Source: Paenibacillus sp. FSL M7-0420
GTDB taxonomy: Bacteria; Bacillota; Bacilli; Paenibacillales; Paenibacillaceae
Length of the DNA: 64,000 nucleotides
NCBI RefSeq assembly: GCF_038002345.1
Contig: NZ_JBBOCJ010000001.1
Coordinates: 1,674,001-1,738,000, forward strand
Direction: 5' to 3'
This document shows positions 27,088-35,757 of the stretch, piece after piece. Every line of letters starts with the position of its first letter. The first letter of the stretch is position 1. The position numbers were made by a program, and so were the translations under genes. The notes beneath the pieces are model-generated. The model was not told where the DNA came from and did not search any database. It saw nothing but the letters and a program-made list of their open reading frames with translations.

Positions 27088-28699
27088 GACGCTGAAGGCG
27101 ATTCTGGAAGTGCGGGGGATGTCCGGCGCTAATCGGCTGATGTTCTATGCCCGTAAGCTCCCTGTGCTGGGCAAGCTGATCCCGGCCTCGGTCTATTCGG
27201 AAACCACGCTGAAGCGGACCTTATCTGTTATCGTGCATATCCTCAAGGTACTTATGGCCTTTGTGACGAAGTTCGCTTATCTTGGGATCATGATCTATCT
27301 GCCGGTGAAGTTCATCGGTAATGATATCGCCTTATCCCTTTCTGTTCAGTACCAGCTTTATTTGCAGATGCTGCTATGTATAAGCTTCCTTACGGCCGGG
27401 GTTTCCAGCGCGGTTATTCTGGAGCCGAAGCGGGATAAATACATATTCGTGAAGCTGATGAGGCTGCCGGCAGAGCGGTATATGCGGACCACACTGACCC
27501 TGCGCGGGATCAGCTTCCTGGTTACTTTTATGCCGGCGATGCTGGTCTTCGGGAATCTTCTCGGTGCTCCGCTGTGGCATGGGGCGGTTCTTACGCTGCT
27601 GCTGACGTTCTGGCGTACGGCTTGCGAGGCGCTGCATCTGCGGGTGTTTGACCGCTACGGCATCGTTATTGTCAAAAAAACAAGCTGGATCTGGACCGTC
27701 ATCGGCGCTGGCTACCTGCTGGCCTATCTTCCGCTGCTCCCCGGATTTGCGGTAGTAGAGAGCGGAATGCTGTTCAATCTGCCTGTGGTGCTTGGCGTGC
27801 TGGTGCTGGGAGCCTTAAGTGCGGTCTATATCGCCCGTTATAAGGACTATACGAATGCCGTCGATGCCGTCACCAAAATCGATGATCCGCTGCTCGACAT
27901 GAGCCGGATGATGAAAGAAGCACGGGTGAAGGATGTGGCCACCCAAGATCAGCACTACTCGGCGGAACAACAGAATCAAGGCCAGTTCGAGGGGAAAAGC
28001 GGGTACGCTTACCTGAATGCAATCTTTTTCTCACGTCACCGGCGGCTGATCACCAGTCCGATAGAGCGCAGGCTGGTCATCATTGGCTCGCTTTTTGCCG
28101 CTGCTTTGCTGACGATGCTGTTGTCCCAATCCGCTTTTACAAAACTGACTCATTATCTGATTACCGCATTGCCGACCTTCCTGATCATTATGAACTATAC
28201 GTCCATTGGCGAACGCCTCTGCAAGGCGATGTTCTATAACTGTGATCTCAGCCTGCTGCGCTACGGATTCTACCGTGAACAATCGGCCATTCTAAGCAAC
28301 TTCCGCATCCGGCTGCTGCGTATCAGCGTGCTTAATCTGATCCCGGCTGCCGCGATCTGTCTGGCGGTGAACGTGCTGCTGCTGCTGTCAGCGGAGAACT
28401 GGGGGGCGGGGGATGCTGCACTCTTTTGCGTGACGATTGTGGCACTGTCCCTGTTCTTCTCGGTGCATCATCTGTTCATGTACTATATCTTCCAGCCCTA
28501 TAGCACGGAGCTCAATGTGAAGAATCCGTTCTTTACGATTGTGAACAGTGTGGTGCTGGGGGTAGGATTCATCGCCATGCAGTTCAAGAGTGAGCTTGGT
28601 ATGTTTGCCATGATCGTAGTGCTCTCTGCTGTGGTGTATATGCTGGCTGCCCTGATTATGGTATACAGGTTCTCGGGCCGGACGTTTCGGGTGAAATGA
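27080..28699 (+). CDS. ABC transporter membrane protein, unknown substrate
   Basis: This 539-residue polytopic protein has about twelve hydrophobic segments in two halves, joined by a charged, Gln-rich stretch near residues 275-315. I recognise no specific family beyond ABC-2-like permeases. ATG 27080 is chosen because GGATGAGG ends close upstream; ATG 27071 gives three more residues. The overlap with the ATPase gene makes the pair a transporter. No immunity, peptide or regulator gene is adjacent, so a bacteriocin role cannot be claimed. Confidence 0.75.
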   Translation: MIRTLKAILEVRGMSGANRLMFYARKLPVLGKLIPASVYSETTLKRTLSVIVHILKVLMAFVTKFAYLGIMIYLPVKFIGNDIALSLSVQYQLYLQMLLCISFLTAGVSSAVILEPKRDKYIFVKLMRLPAERYMRTTLTLRGISFLVTFMPAMLVFGNLLGAPLWHGAVLTLLLTFWRTACEALHLRVFDRYGIVIVKKTSWIWTVIGAGYLLAYLPLLPGFAVVESGMLFNLPVVLGVLVLGALSAVYIARYKDYTNAVDAVTKIDDPLLDMSRMMKEARVKDVATQDQHYSAEQQNQGQFEGKSGYAYLNAIFFSRHRRLITSPIERRLVIIGSLFAAALLTMLLSQSAFTKLTHYLITALPTFLIIMNYTSIGERLCKAMFYNCDLSLLRYGFYREQSAILSNFRIRLLRISVLNLIPAAAICLAVNVLLLLSAENWGAGDAALFCVTIVALSLFFSVHHLFMYYIFQPYSTELNVKNPFFTIVNSVVLGVGFIAMQFKSELGMFAMIVVLSAVVYMLAALIMVYRFSGRTFRVK

Positions 28700-28846
28700 A
28701 GGGAGCCTGCGGGCGGGTTGCGGCACACTTCTAATTTGAGATTCTTGATGTTATGATAGGAGCTTAAGGGAACGAATCACACACGTTGAACCATGTATCG
28801 TGCTGCTGGAATAGATCAGGATTCAGAAGTAAAAGAGGTGTCGCAA

Positions 28847-29710
28847 GTGAGCAGCATTACCGTGGGCAAGGTGCTTAACAATAACGTGATCATTGCCGAG
28901 CATCCCCAGTATGCCGAGGTTGTGGTGATCGGCAAGGGGATCGGCTTCAACCGTAAGACGCGGGACCGGATTAATCTATCCTCTGTGGAGAAGATGTTCA
29001 TCCTGCGCAGCCAGGAGGAGCAGGAGCAATACAAACAGCTGGTGCCGCAGGTAGACGAGAAGCTGATTGAGGTGGTCCAGGAGATTGTGCTGCATATTAT
29101 GCAGAGCAGCCGCCAGACACTGAATGAGCATATCCATATTGCTCTTACCGACCATATTTCCTTTGCGATCCGCAGAAGCGAACAGCATATGGCTATTCAT
29201 AATCCGTTTCTGTACGAGACCCGGGAGATTTATCCGGAGGAATACAGTCTGGCGGAATATGCGGTGGAGCGGATCAATGAGGCGATGAAGGTGACGCTGC
29301 CGCCGGATGAGATCGGCTTCGTGGCTCTGCATATTGTCAGTGCGCTTAGCAACCGCCATATCTCCGAGGTGAAGCAGCATTCCCAGCTTATCGGGGATAT
29401 GGTGGGGCTGGTGGAGGATAATCTGGAATACCGTATTCCGCGGGATTCGCTGGATTATTCAAGGCTGGTGACCCATTTGCGGTTCGTTCTGGAACGTCTG
29501 CGCCGGGGAGAGACTGTGCGCGAGACCTCGTCCCTGGATGGACTAATGAAGCGGGAGTATCCCGAGATGTACATGCTTGCCTGGAAGCTGACGAAGGTGA
29601 TTGAGCAGCGGGTGCGCATTCCGGTATATCCGGCCGAGGTCAGCTATCTGACGATTCATCTGCAGCGTATCGCCCAGAAGAAGGAAGATGAGCCGGAGCT
29701 GGACCTGTAG
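28847..29710 (+). CDS. glcT: transcription antiterminator of ptsG (GlcT type)
   Basis: This 287-residue BglG/SacT family RNA-binding antiterminator has an N-terminal CAT RNA-binding domain (about 1-57, with KVLNNNVIIAEH and KGIGFNRKTRDRI) followed by two PRD domains. The phosphorylatable histidines are in regions such as NEHIHIALTDHISFA and FVALHIVSALSNRH. GTG 28847 follows GAGGTG by 6 nt; the longer frame lacks a site. When not phosphorylated by PtsG it binds the RAT RNA at 29783 and prevents the overlapping terminator from forming, allowing ptsG expression when glucose is present. Confidence 0.93.
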   Translation: MSSITVGKVLNNNVIIAEHPQYAEVVVIGKGIGFNRKTRDRINLSSVEKMFILRSQEEQEQYKQLVPQVDEKLIEVVQEIVLHIMQSSRQTLNEHIHIALTDHISFAIRRSEQHMAIHNPFLYETREIYPEEYSLAEYAVERINEAMKVTLPPDEIGFVALHIVSALSNRHISEVKQHSQLIGDMVGLVEDNLEYRIPRDSLDYSRLVTHLRFVLERLRRGETVRETSSLDGLMKREYPEMYMLAWKLTKVIEQRVRIPVYPAEVSYLTIHLQRIAQKKEDEPELDL

Positions 29711-29723
29711 CCGATTTTAGGGG

Positions 29724-29752
29724 TTGCAACTTCAAATCAATGGTGCTACAAT
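29724..29752 (+). promoter_or_regulatory. promoter of ptsG
   Basis: TTGCAA and TACAAT are separated by 17 bp, upstream of the RAT leader. Confidence 0.7.
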
Positions 29753-29782
29753 GATCCCTGTTATGAACTACAACAGAATACC

Positions 29783-29815
29783 TACGTGTAACTGATACGA
29801 TCAGGCATGAGTGAT
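29783..29815 (+). promoter_or_regulatory. RAT: GlcT-binding RNA antiterminator
   Basis: The stretch ACGTGTAACTGATACGATCA followed by GGCATGAGTGATT is very close to the B. subtilis ptsG RAT as I know it. It overlaps the 5' arm of the leader terminator, so bound GlcT blocks termination. The position directly behind glcT supports this. Confidence 0.85.
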
Positions 29816-29908
29816 TTACAGTATTATGGTTGTCCAGCCCCATCTCGGGGTACTCTAACGTTAGCGTTAGCCGGGCAATCTGCGTGCTGTATTGCTCATG
29901 CCTTTTTT
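29804..29908 (+). terminator. conditional leader terminator of ptsG
   Basis: GGCATGAG at 29804 (extended by ACAG) pairs with CTGTATTGCTCATGCC ending at 29902, followed by six T. The arms are unusually far apart; the insert holds two small hairpins, CCCC/GGGG (about 29839-29851) and CTAACG/CGTTAG (about 29856-29871). Confidence 0.8.
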
Positions 29909-29949
29909 GGCTTCTGTTGAAAGAAATTAAGGATTAGGAAGTGACCCGA

Positions 29950-32007
29950 ATGTTTAAAAAATTATTTGGCGTTCTGCAGAGAGTCGGTAAGGCGCTTATG
30001 CTCCCTGTGGCCATTCTGCCTGCGGCGGGCCTGCTGCTTGGAATCGGGAACATGCTGGTTAACCCGGACTTCCTGCAATATGTGCCTGCATTGGAGAACC
30101 ATACTGTTCAGGCGATAGCCACCGTGCTTATGAACTCCGGGCAAATCGTATTTGATAACCTCTCCCTGCTCTTTGCAGTCGGCGTTGCCATCGGGCTGGC
30201 CGGAGGAGAAGGCGTAGCCGGGCTTGCAGCGATTATCGGCTTCCTGGTGATGAACGTAACCATGGGTACGGTAGTGGGCGTCAATGCTTACGTGCTGACC
30301 TGGAAGGATTTCTCGTATTCCAGCGTGCTGGGGATTCCCACATTGCAGACAGGGGTGTTCGGTGGTATCCTGGTCGGGATCCTGGCTGCATCCATGTACA
30401 AAAGGTTCTTCCGTATAGAATTGCCGTCGTACTTAGGCTTCTTCGCGGGTAAACGGTTCGTACCGATTATGACGGCAGTGACCTCCCTGATGCTTGGTCT
30501 TGCGCTCACGATTGTGTGGCCGCCGATCCAGCACGGTCTGAACTATGTGTCACAGAGTATGATTAATACCAACCTGACGCTGTCGGCCTTTATCTTCGGG
30601 GTCATCGAGCGTTCCCTGATTCCGTTCGGCCTGCACCATATCTTCTATTCACCGTTCTGGTATGAATTCGGAAGCTATATTGACAAGGCGGGCGATCTGG
30701 TCCGCGGCGACCAGCGGATCTTCATGCAGCAGCTCCGTGACGGTGTGGAGTTCACAGCGGGTACATTTACAACCGGTAAATATCCGTTCATGATGTTCGG
30801 TCTTCCGGCTGCAGCCCTTGCGATCTACCACGAGTCGAAGCCTGAGAACAGACGGATTGTCGGAAGCTTGATGATCTCCGCAGCGCTGACCTCGTTCCTG
30901 ACGGGGATTACCGAGCCGCTGGAATTCTCATTCCTGTTCGTGGCTCCGCTGCTGTTCGCCGTCCATGCTGTATTCGCAGGATTGTCCTTCATGACCATGC
31001 ACATCCTTGATGTTAAAATCGGCATGACCTTCTCCGGCGGGTTCATCGACTATGTGCTGTTCGGCGTCATTCCTAACCGTACCGCCTGGTGGCTGGTTAT
31101 CCCGGTAGGTCTGGTATTGGCCGTGATCTATTACTTCGGGTTCCGCTTCGTCATCCGTAAGTTTAACCTGAAGACTCCGGGCCGTGAGGATGATTCCGGG
31201 GATGAGGATGAAGTAAGCACGGAGAGCGTGTCCAAGACGGGCGACGATCTGCCGCGCAACATTCTGTCCGCCCTGGGCGGCAAAGAGAACATCACCCATC
31301 TGGATGCCTGCATCACGCGTCTGCGGGTCGAAGTGAAGGACAAAGCAGGCGTAGACAAGAACCGTCTGAAGAAACTGGGTGCTTCTGGTGTTCTCGAAGT
31401 GGGTAACAACGTACAAGCGATCTTCGGCACACGTTCGGACACGATCAAGTCACAGATTCAGGATGTGATGAACGGCAGAACACCGGCTGCAGCCCCTGCT
31501 GCTCCGAAGCCGGAGCTTGAACAACAGGCCGGCGAGCAGGGCGATGCTATTATCCCTGAGGATATCGTATCTCCGGTAAACGGCCAGCTGATGGATATTA
31601 CAGAGGTTCCTGATGCGGTCTTCTCGCAGAAAATGACCGGTGACGGCTTCGCCTTCCTGTCCGAAGACGGCAAGATTGCTTCGCCGGTATACGGCAAGGT
31701 ATTCAACGTGTTCCCTAGTAAGCATGCCATTGGCATCATGTCAGACGGCGGCAAGGAAGTCCTTGTGCATATCGGGGTCAACACCGTGAAGCTTAAGGGC
31801 CAGGGCTTCACGGTTCTGGTGGAGGAAGGCGATCTGGTAGCTGCCGGACAGCCGATTATGGAAGTGGATCTGGAGTATGTGAAGGCGAATGCACCTTCTG
31901 TCATCTCTCCGGTCATCTTCTCCAACCTGCCTGAAGGCTCCTCTGTTACGCTGAAGAAGCCCGGCAAAGTAGTTATCGGCGACAAGGATATCATCACCAT
32001 TCAGTAA
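29950..32007 (+). CDS. ptsG: PTS glucose-specific EIICBA component
   Basis: This 685-residue membrane enzyme takes up and phosphorylates glucose. Domain order is EIIC (about 1-410, about ten membrane segments), EIIB with phospho-Cys454 in [13 protein letters not shown], a Pro/Ala linker, and EIIA with phospho-His607 in [13 protein letters not shown] 29950 follows AGGAAGTG; GTG 29941 is an alternative start. It is the first gene of the ptsGHI block and is controlled by GlcT through the leader. It also phosphorylates and inactivates GlcT when glucose is absent. Confidence 0.97.
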   Translation: MFKKLFGVLQRVGKALMLPVAILPAAGLLLGIGNMLVNPDFLQYVPALENHTVQAIATVLMNSGQIVFDNLSLLFAVGVAIGLAGGEGVAGLAAIIGFLVMNVTMGTVVGVNAYVLTWKDFSYSSVLGIPTLQTGVFGGILVGILAASMYKRFFRIELPSYLGFFAGKRFVPIMTAVTSLMLGLALTIVWPPIQHGLNYVSQSMINTNLTLSAFIFGVIERSLIPFGLHHIFYSPFWYEFGSYIDKAGDLVRGDQRIFMQQLRDGVEFTAGTFTTGKYPFMMFGLPAAALAIYHESKPENRRIVGSLMISAALTSFLTGITEPLEFSFLFVAPLLFAVHAVFAGLSFMTMHILDVKIGMTFSGGFIDYVLFGVIPNRTAWWLVIPVGLVLAVIYYFGFRFVIRKFNLKTPGREDDSGDEDEVSTESVSKTGDDLPRNILSALGGKENITHLDACITRLRVEVKDKAGVDKNRLKKLGASGVLEVGNNVQAIFGTRSDTIKSQIQDVMNGRTPAAAPAAPKPELEQQAGEQGDAIIPEDIVSPVNGQLMDITEVPDAVFSQKMTGDGFAFLSEDGKIASPVYGKVFNVFPSKHAIGIMSDGGKEVLVHIGVNTVKLKGQGFTVLVEEGDLVAAGQPIMEVDLEYVKANAPSVISPVIFSNLPEGSSVTLKKPGKVVIGDKDIITIQ

Positions 32008-32107
32008 AATGTGCAATGGCGAAGCGCTTCCATTATAATGAAAGGGAGCGCAAGCCTTCACTATAATTCACCATCCCAAATTAACAGAAAGCGAGTTGGA
32101 TTATATT

Positions 32108-32383
32108 ATGCAAACAACTTTCAGAATTATTGACGAAGACGGAATTCACGCACGCCCGGCAACAGCGCTGGTAAATACAGCTACAAAATTTAAAGGCACT
32201 GAAGCTTTTGCAGAAGCTAAAGGCAAAAAAGTTACCCTTAAATCCATCCTGGGCGTTCTTTCCCTGGGCCTTGAAGCAGGAGATACCCTGACTCTTATTA
32301 CTGAAGGCAGTGAAGAAGCAGAAGCATTGAACGCGCTACAGGAGGTTATGGTTAAAGAAGGGCTGGGAGAAGTTCATGAATAA
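32108..32383 (+). CDS. ptsH: phosphocarrier protein HPr
   Basis: This 91-residue PTS phosphocarrier takes phosphate from enzyme I on His14 (GIHARPAT; His15 in other numbering) and passes it to EIIA domains. Ser46 in [11 protein letters not shown] is the site of HPr kinase, so Ser-phosphorylated HPr can act with CcpA in catabolite repression. The 88-90 residue family size supports ATG 32108 over an upstream start. The stop overlaps the ptsI start by 8 bp. A TATAAT at 32034-32039 with a nearby GAAGCGCTTC dyad could give a second promoter. Confidence 0.97.
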   Translation: MQTTFRIIDEDGIHARPATALVNTATKFKGTEAFAEAKGKKVTLKSILGVLSLGLEAGDTLTLITEGSEEAEALNALQEVMVKEGLGEVHE

Positions 32384-34088
32384 AATTTCAGGAATCGCGG
32401 CTTCCGCAGGTATTGCAGTAGCCCGTGCCTTTATCCTGGAACACCCGGACTATACCATTACCAAAACAGCGGTCACGGATGTGGACGCTGAGCTTGCGAA
32501 GCTGAAGGATGCCCTGGACAAATCCAGAGGCGAACTTCAGACCATCAAAGAGCGTACCCTGGCTGAGCTTGGCGAGAAGAAGGCGGAGATTTTCGAATCA
32601 CATCTGCTGATCCTTGATGACCCTGAGCTCATTACCCCTGTAATGGACAAAATCCGTGAGGAATCGGTAAATGCGGACTACGCACTGAATGAAGTAGCTG
32701 CTCAATTCGTGGAAATGTTCCAGAACATGAAGAGCGCATACCTGCAGGAACGTGCAGCGGATATGCGTGACGTAACCAAACGTGTGCTGAATCACCTGCT
32801 TGGCATTCACTATGTGAGCCCGGCTGAGATCAGTGAAGAGGTTATTGTTATTGCACTGGATCTGACCCCATCGGATACAGCACAGCTTAACCGCAACTTC
32901 GTCAAAGGCTTCACCACCAATATCGGCGGACGGACTTCCCATTCGGCCATTATGGCCCGTTCCCTGGAGATTCCGGCGGTTGTGGGCACGAAGAACGTGA
33001 TGTCCCTGGTCAAAGCAGGCGATCTGGTTATCGTGGATGGTCTGAGCGGCGATGTGCTGATCAACCCTTCGGAAGCTGAAGTGGCCGAGTATACAGCGAA
33101 GCAGGAAGCTTACAATCTTCAGATTGCTGAATGGAAAAAGCTCCGCGACGAGCCAACGGTATCTGCCGACGGCAAGCATGTAGAGCTGGCAGCCAACATC
33201 GGAACTCCGAATGATGTGACTGGCGTTATTGAGAACGGCGGCGAAGGTGTAGGTCTGTACCGCACCGAGTTCCTCTATATGGGCCGCGACAAGCTGCCTT
33301 CCGAAGAGATCCAGTATAATGCCTACAAGACGGTGCTTGAGAATATGCAAGGCAAGCCGGTAGTAGTGCGTACGCTGGATATCGGCGGAGACAAGGAGCT
33401 GCCTTATCTGGAGCTGCCGAAGGAAATGAACCCGTTCCTCGGCTACCGTGCGATCCGTCTCTGTCTGGACCGTCAGGATATCTTCCGCACCCAGCTGCGT
33501 GCCTTGCTCAGAGCAAGTGCCCACGGCGACCTGCGCATTATGTTCCCGATGATCGCTACCCTTGGTGAATTCCGTGCAGCCCGTGATCTGCTGCTGGAAG
33601 AGAAGGCCAAGCTGCGTGAAGAAGGCAAAGAAGTGTCCGACAGCATCCAGCTGGGCATCATGGTAGAGATTCCTTCGACGGCTGTACTGGCGGATCAGTT
33701 CGCCAAGGAAGTGGATTTCTTCAGTATCGGAACCAACGACCTTATCCAATATACAATGGCTGCGGACCGTATGAATGAACAGGTAGCCTACCTGTATCAG
33801 CCATACAACCCGGCAATTCTGCGACTGGTCAAAATCGTCATTGATGCTGCACACGCCGAAGGCAAGTGGACCGGGATGTGCGGAGAAATGGCGGGGGATG
33901 CCACGGCTATTCCTCTGCTGCTCGGTCTTGGTCTCGATGAATTTAGCATGAGCGCTACCTCTATCCTGCCAGCACGCAGCCAGATCTCGAAGCTGTCTGC
34001 GGCCGACATGAAGGAAATGGCTGCCCAGGCCCTGCAGCTCGGCACGGCCGAGGAAGTAGCCGCACTGGTGCAATCCCGCGTGAATTAA
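32376..34088 (+). CDS. ptsI: PTS enzyme I (phosphoenolpyruvate-protein phosphotransferase)
   Basis: This 570-residue enzyme transfers phosphate from phosphoenolpyruvate to HPr and starts the PTS cascade. The phospho-accepting His189 lies in [17 protein letters not shown]. The C-terminal PEP-binding barrel has [34 protein letters not shown] and the Cys region GMCGEMAGD. Length equals that of B. subtilis PtsI. The gene overlaps ptsH and is followed by a terminator at 34130. Confidence 0.98.
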   Translation: MNKISGIAASAGIAVARAFILEHPDYTITKTAVTDVDAELAKLKDALDKSRGELQTIKERTLAELGEKKAEIFESHLLILDDPELITPVMDKIREESVNADYALNEVAAQFVEMFQNMKSAYLQERAADMRDVTKRVLNHLLGIHYVSPAEISEEVIVIALDLTPSDTAQLNRNFVKGFTTNIGGRTSHSAIMARSLEIPAVVGTKNVMSLVKAGDLVIVDGLSGDVLINPSEAEVAEYTAKQEAYNLQIAEWKKLRDEPTVSADGKHVELAANIGTPNDVTGVIENGGEGVGLYRTEFLYMGRDKLPSEEIQYNAYKTVLENMQGKPVVVRTLDIGGDKELPYLELPKEMNPFLGYRAIRLCLDRQDIFRTQLRALLRASAHGDLRIMFPMIATLGEFRAARDLLLEEKAKLREEGKEVSDSIQLGIMVEIPSTAVLADQFAKEVDFFSIGTNDLIQYTMAADRMNEQVAYLYQPYNPAILRLVKIVIDAAHAEGKWTGMCGEMAGDATAIPLLLGLGLDEFSMSATSILPARSQISKLSAADMKEMAAQALQLGTAEEVAALVQSRVN

Positions 34089-34129
34089 TTCTTTACTCAA
34101 GCATTGGTTATAACTCCAACTACTTTGCG

Positions 34130-34155
34130 GCCTCCTTTACAGGGGGCTTTTTTTT
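34130..34155 (+). terminator. Rho-independent terminator after ptsI
   Basis: GCCTCC pairs with GGGGGC across TTTACA, followed by eight T. Confidence 0.85.
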
Positions 34156-34245
34156 GCGGTTATTTGAATTTCAGCAAATCTGGAACCGCCCGCCCGGGCC
34201 TTATTTTATATAATGAGTCCATTACTTTCGGAGGGTGGAACCTTT

Positions 34246-35490
34246 GTGCAGAGATTCAGTGCTTCACAGATTTATTTGTTTATCGTATTTATGATGTCTT
34301 TGGCGGCCAGTACTATATTTACAACCTACAGTATTTACTATGTAACGGAGCTTGGGCTGAATCCGCTCCAGCTTGTGCTGGTGGGAACCGTTGTGGAGCT
34401 CACCGTGCTTGTGTTCGAGGGAATTACCGGAGTGGTCGCTGATACCTATAGCCGCAGACTGTCCGTCATTATTGCCGTGTTCGTACTGGGGAGTGCCTTT
34501 GTCCTCGAAGGGAGTATTGTCTGGATCATGCATCCGGCTTCCCTGTTGCCTGCCTTCGGCTGGCTGCTGATCTCCCAGATACTGTACGGGATCGGCTGGA
34601 CCTTCCTGAGCGGAGCGGATACCGCATGGATCGTGGACGAGCTTGGAGAAGAACATACGGGAAGCCTCTTCATGCGCTCCAAAATATTCGGCTTAAGCGC
34701 TTCCCTGTTAGGCATTGCGGTCAGCGTAGGTTTATCCCAGGTTGCGTCCAATCTCCCTTTTCTGGCGGGCGGAGTCATCTATTTCGTCCTGGGGTTCATA
34801 CTGATCCGGTACATGAAGGAGACGGGGTTCATACGCCGGGAGCGTGCGCCGCATTCCTCTGCTATCCGTGAGCTGGGCAAGACCTGGGTCAGCGGTGCGG
34901 CTATTCTGAGGCATCATCCGCTGCTCCTGCTGCTGACGGTTGTAACTTTATTCAGCGGTGCTGCGTCTGAGGGATATGATCGTCTGTGGCCAGTCTTTCT
35001 TATGAATGAAATCGGATTCCCGGAGATTGGAGTCTCGATGGCGGCTGGCTTCGGGCTGATCAGTGCGGCGACTACTCTGCTGGGTGTGCTGGCTGTCTAT
35101 ATGGCCGGGAAAATCATTGATTTGCAAAAGGAACGTCAAGTAGCGGCCGCCTTGTTCCTCCTGACATCCGTCCGTGCTGGCTGCATTATACTGGTGGCGC
35201 TTGCGCCTGATTTCTACTGGGCGATCGGGGCCGTACTGCTCCTGGGGGTGGTCGCTTCGGTCAGCGACCCGATCTATACCACCTGGCTGAACACGAAGCT
35301 GCCATCCCAGAACCGGGCTACGCTCTTGTCGATGATCAGCCAGTCCGATGCCCTGGGCCAGAGCGCAGGCGGTCCGGTTGTAGGTTATATCGGCAGCCGG
35401 ATCTCTATCAGAGCTTCGCTGCTGTCGGCGGGCTTCCTGCTGGTACCTGTGATTGCGTTATACGGCAGGGTGCTGCGGAGGCGGTCATGA
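34246..35490 (+). CDS. MFS transporter
   Basis: This 414-residue major facilitator has about twelve membrane segments. The loop 2-3 motif reads VFEGITGVVADTYSRR, a usual place for the conserved Gly-Asp-Arg pattern. GTG 34246 is chosen because the strong site GGAGGGTGGA (34230-34239) lies before it; an in-frame ATG at 34213 would place that site inside the gene. It stands alone between the PTS block and pullulanase. The branch with this look is usually annotated as a drug or small-molecule exporter, but no substrate can be assigned. Confidence 0.87.
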   Translation: MQRFSASQIYLFIVFMMSLAASTIFTTYSIYYVTELGLNPLQLVLVGTVVELTVLVFEGITGVVADTYSRRLSVIIAVFVLGSAFVLEGSIVWIMHPASLLPAFGWLLISQILYGIGWTFLSGADTAWIVDELGEEHTGSLFMRSKIFGLSASLLGIAVSVGLSQVASNLPFLAGGVIYFVLGFILIRYMKETGFIRRERAPHSSAIRELGKTWVSGAAILRHHPLLLLLTVVTLFSGAASEGYDRLWPVFLMNEIGFPEIGVSMAAGFGLISAATTLLGVLAVYMAGKIIDLQKERQVAAALFLLTSVRAGCIILVALAPDFYWAIGAVLLLGVVASVSDPIYTTWLNTKLPSQNRATLLSMISQSDALGQSAGGPVVGYIGSRISIRASLLSAGFLLVPVIALYGRVLRRRS

Positions 35491-35757
35491 TGTTCTGGAA
35501 CTTCATTAGCTTCAATCCCCGGCGATCCCTGCCGATATAGGATATATCCGGTGACATAATTCAACCCTTAACCCAGACCTGTGAACATAGTGTTACATAT
35601 TATATAATGAACCCTATGTAGCAAATCCGGCGTCATCCGCTTGCAGAGCTGTGCAAGTACAAAGTATTAGTTAAGGAGAATGTGGACATAGCTTGATAGT
35701 AATAGAATGATAGTTCTCCGGGAGTATTACGGATGAGCGTAGGGATGGTGAATAGCA

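Noticed and set aside
32598..34100. 500-residue minus-strand frame within ptsI
   Set aside because: It is a shadow frame opposite a certain gene; its composition is rich in His, Gln and Arg, as typical of antisense frames here.
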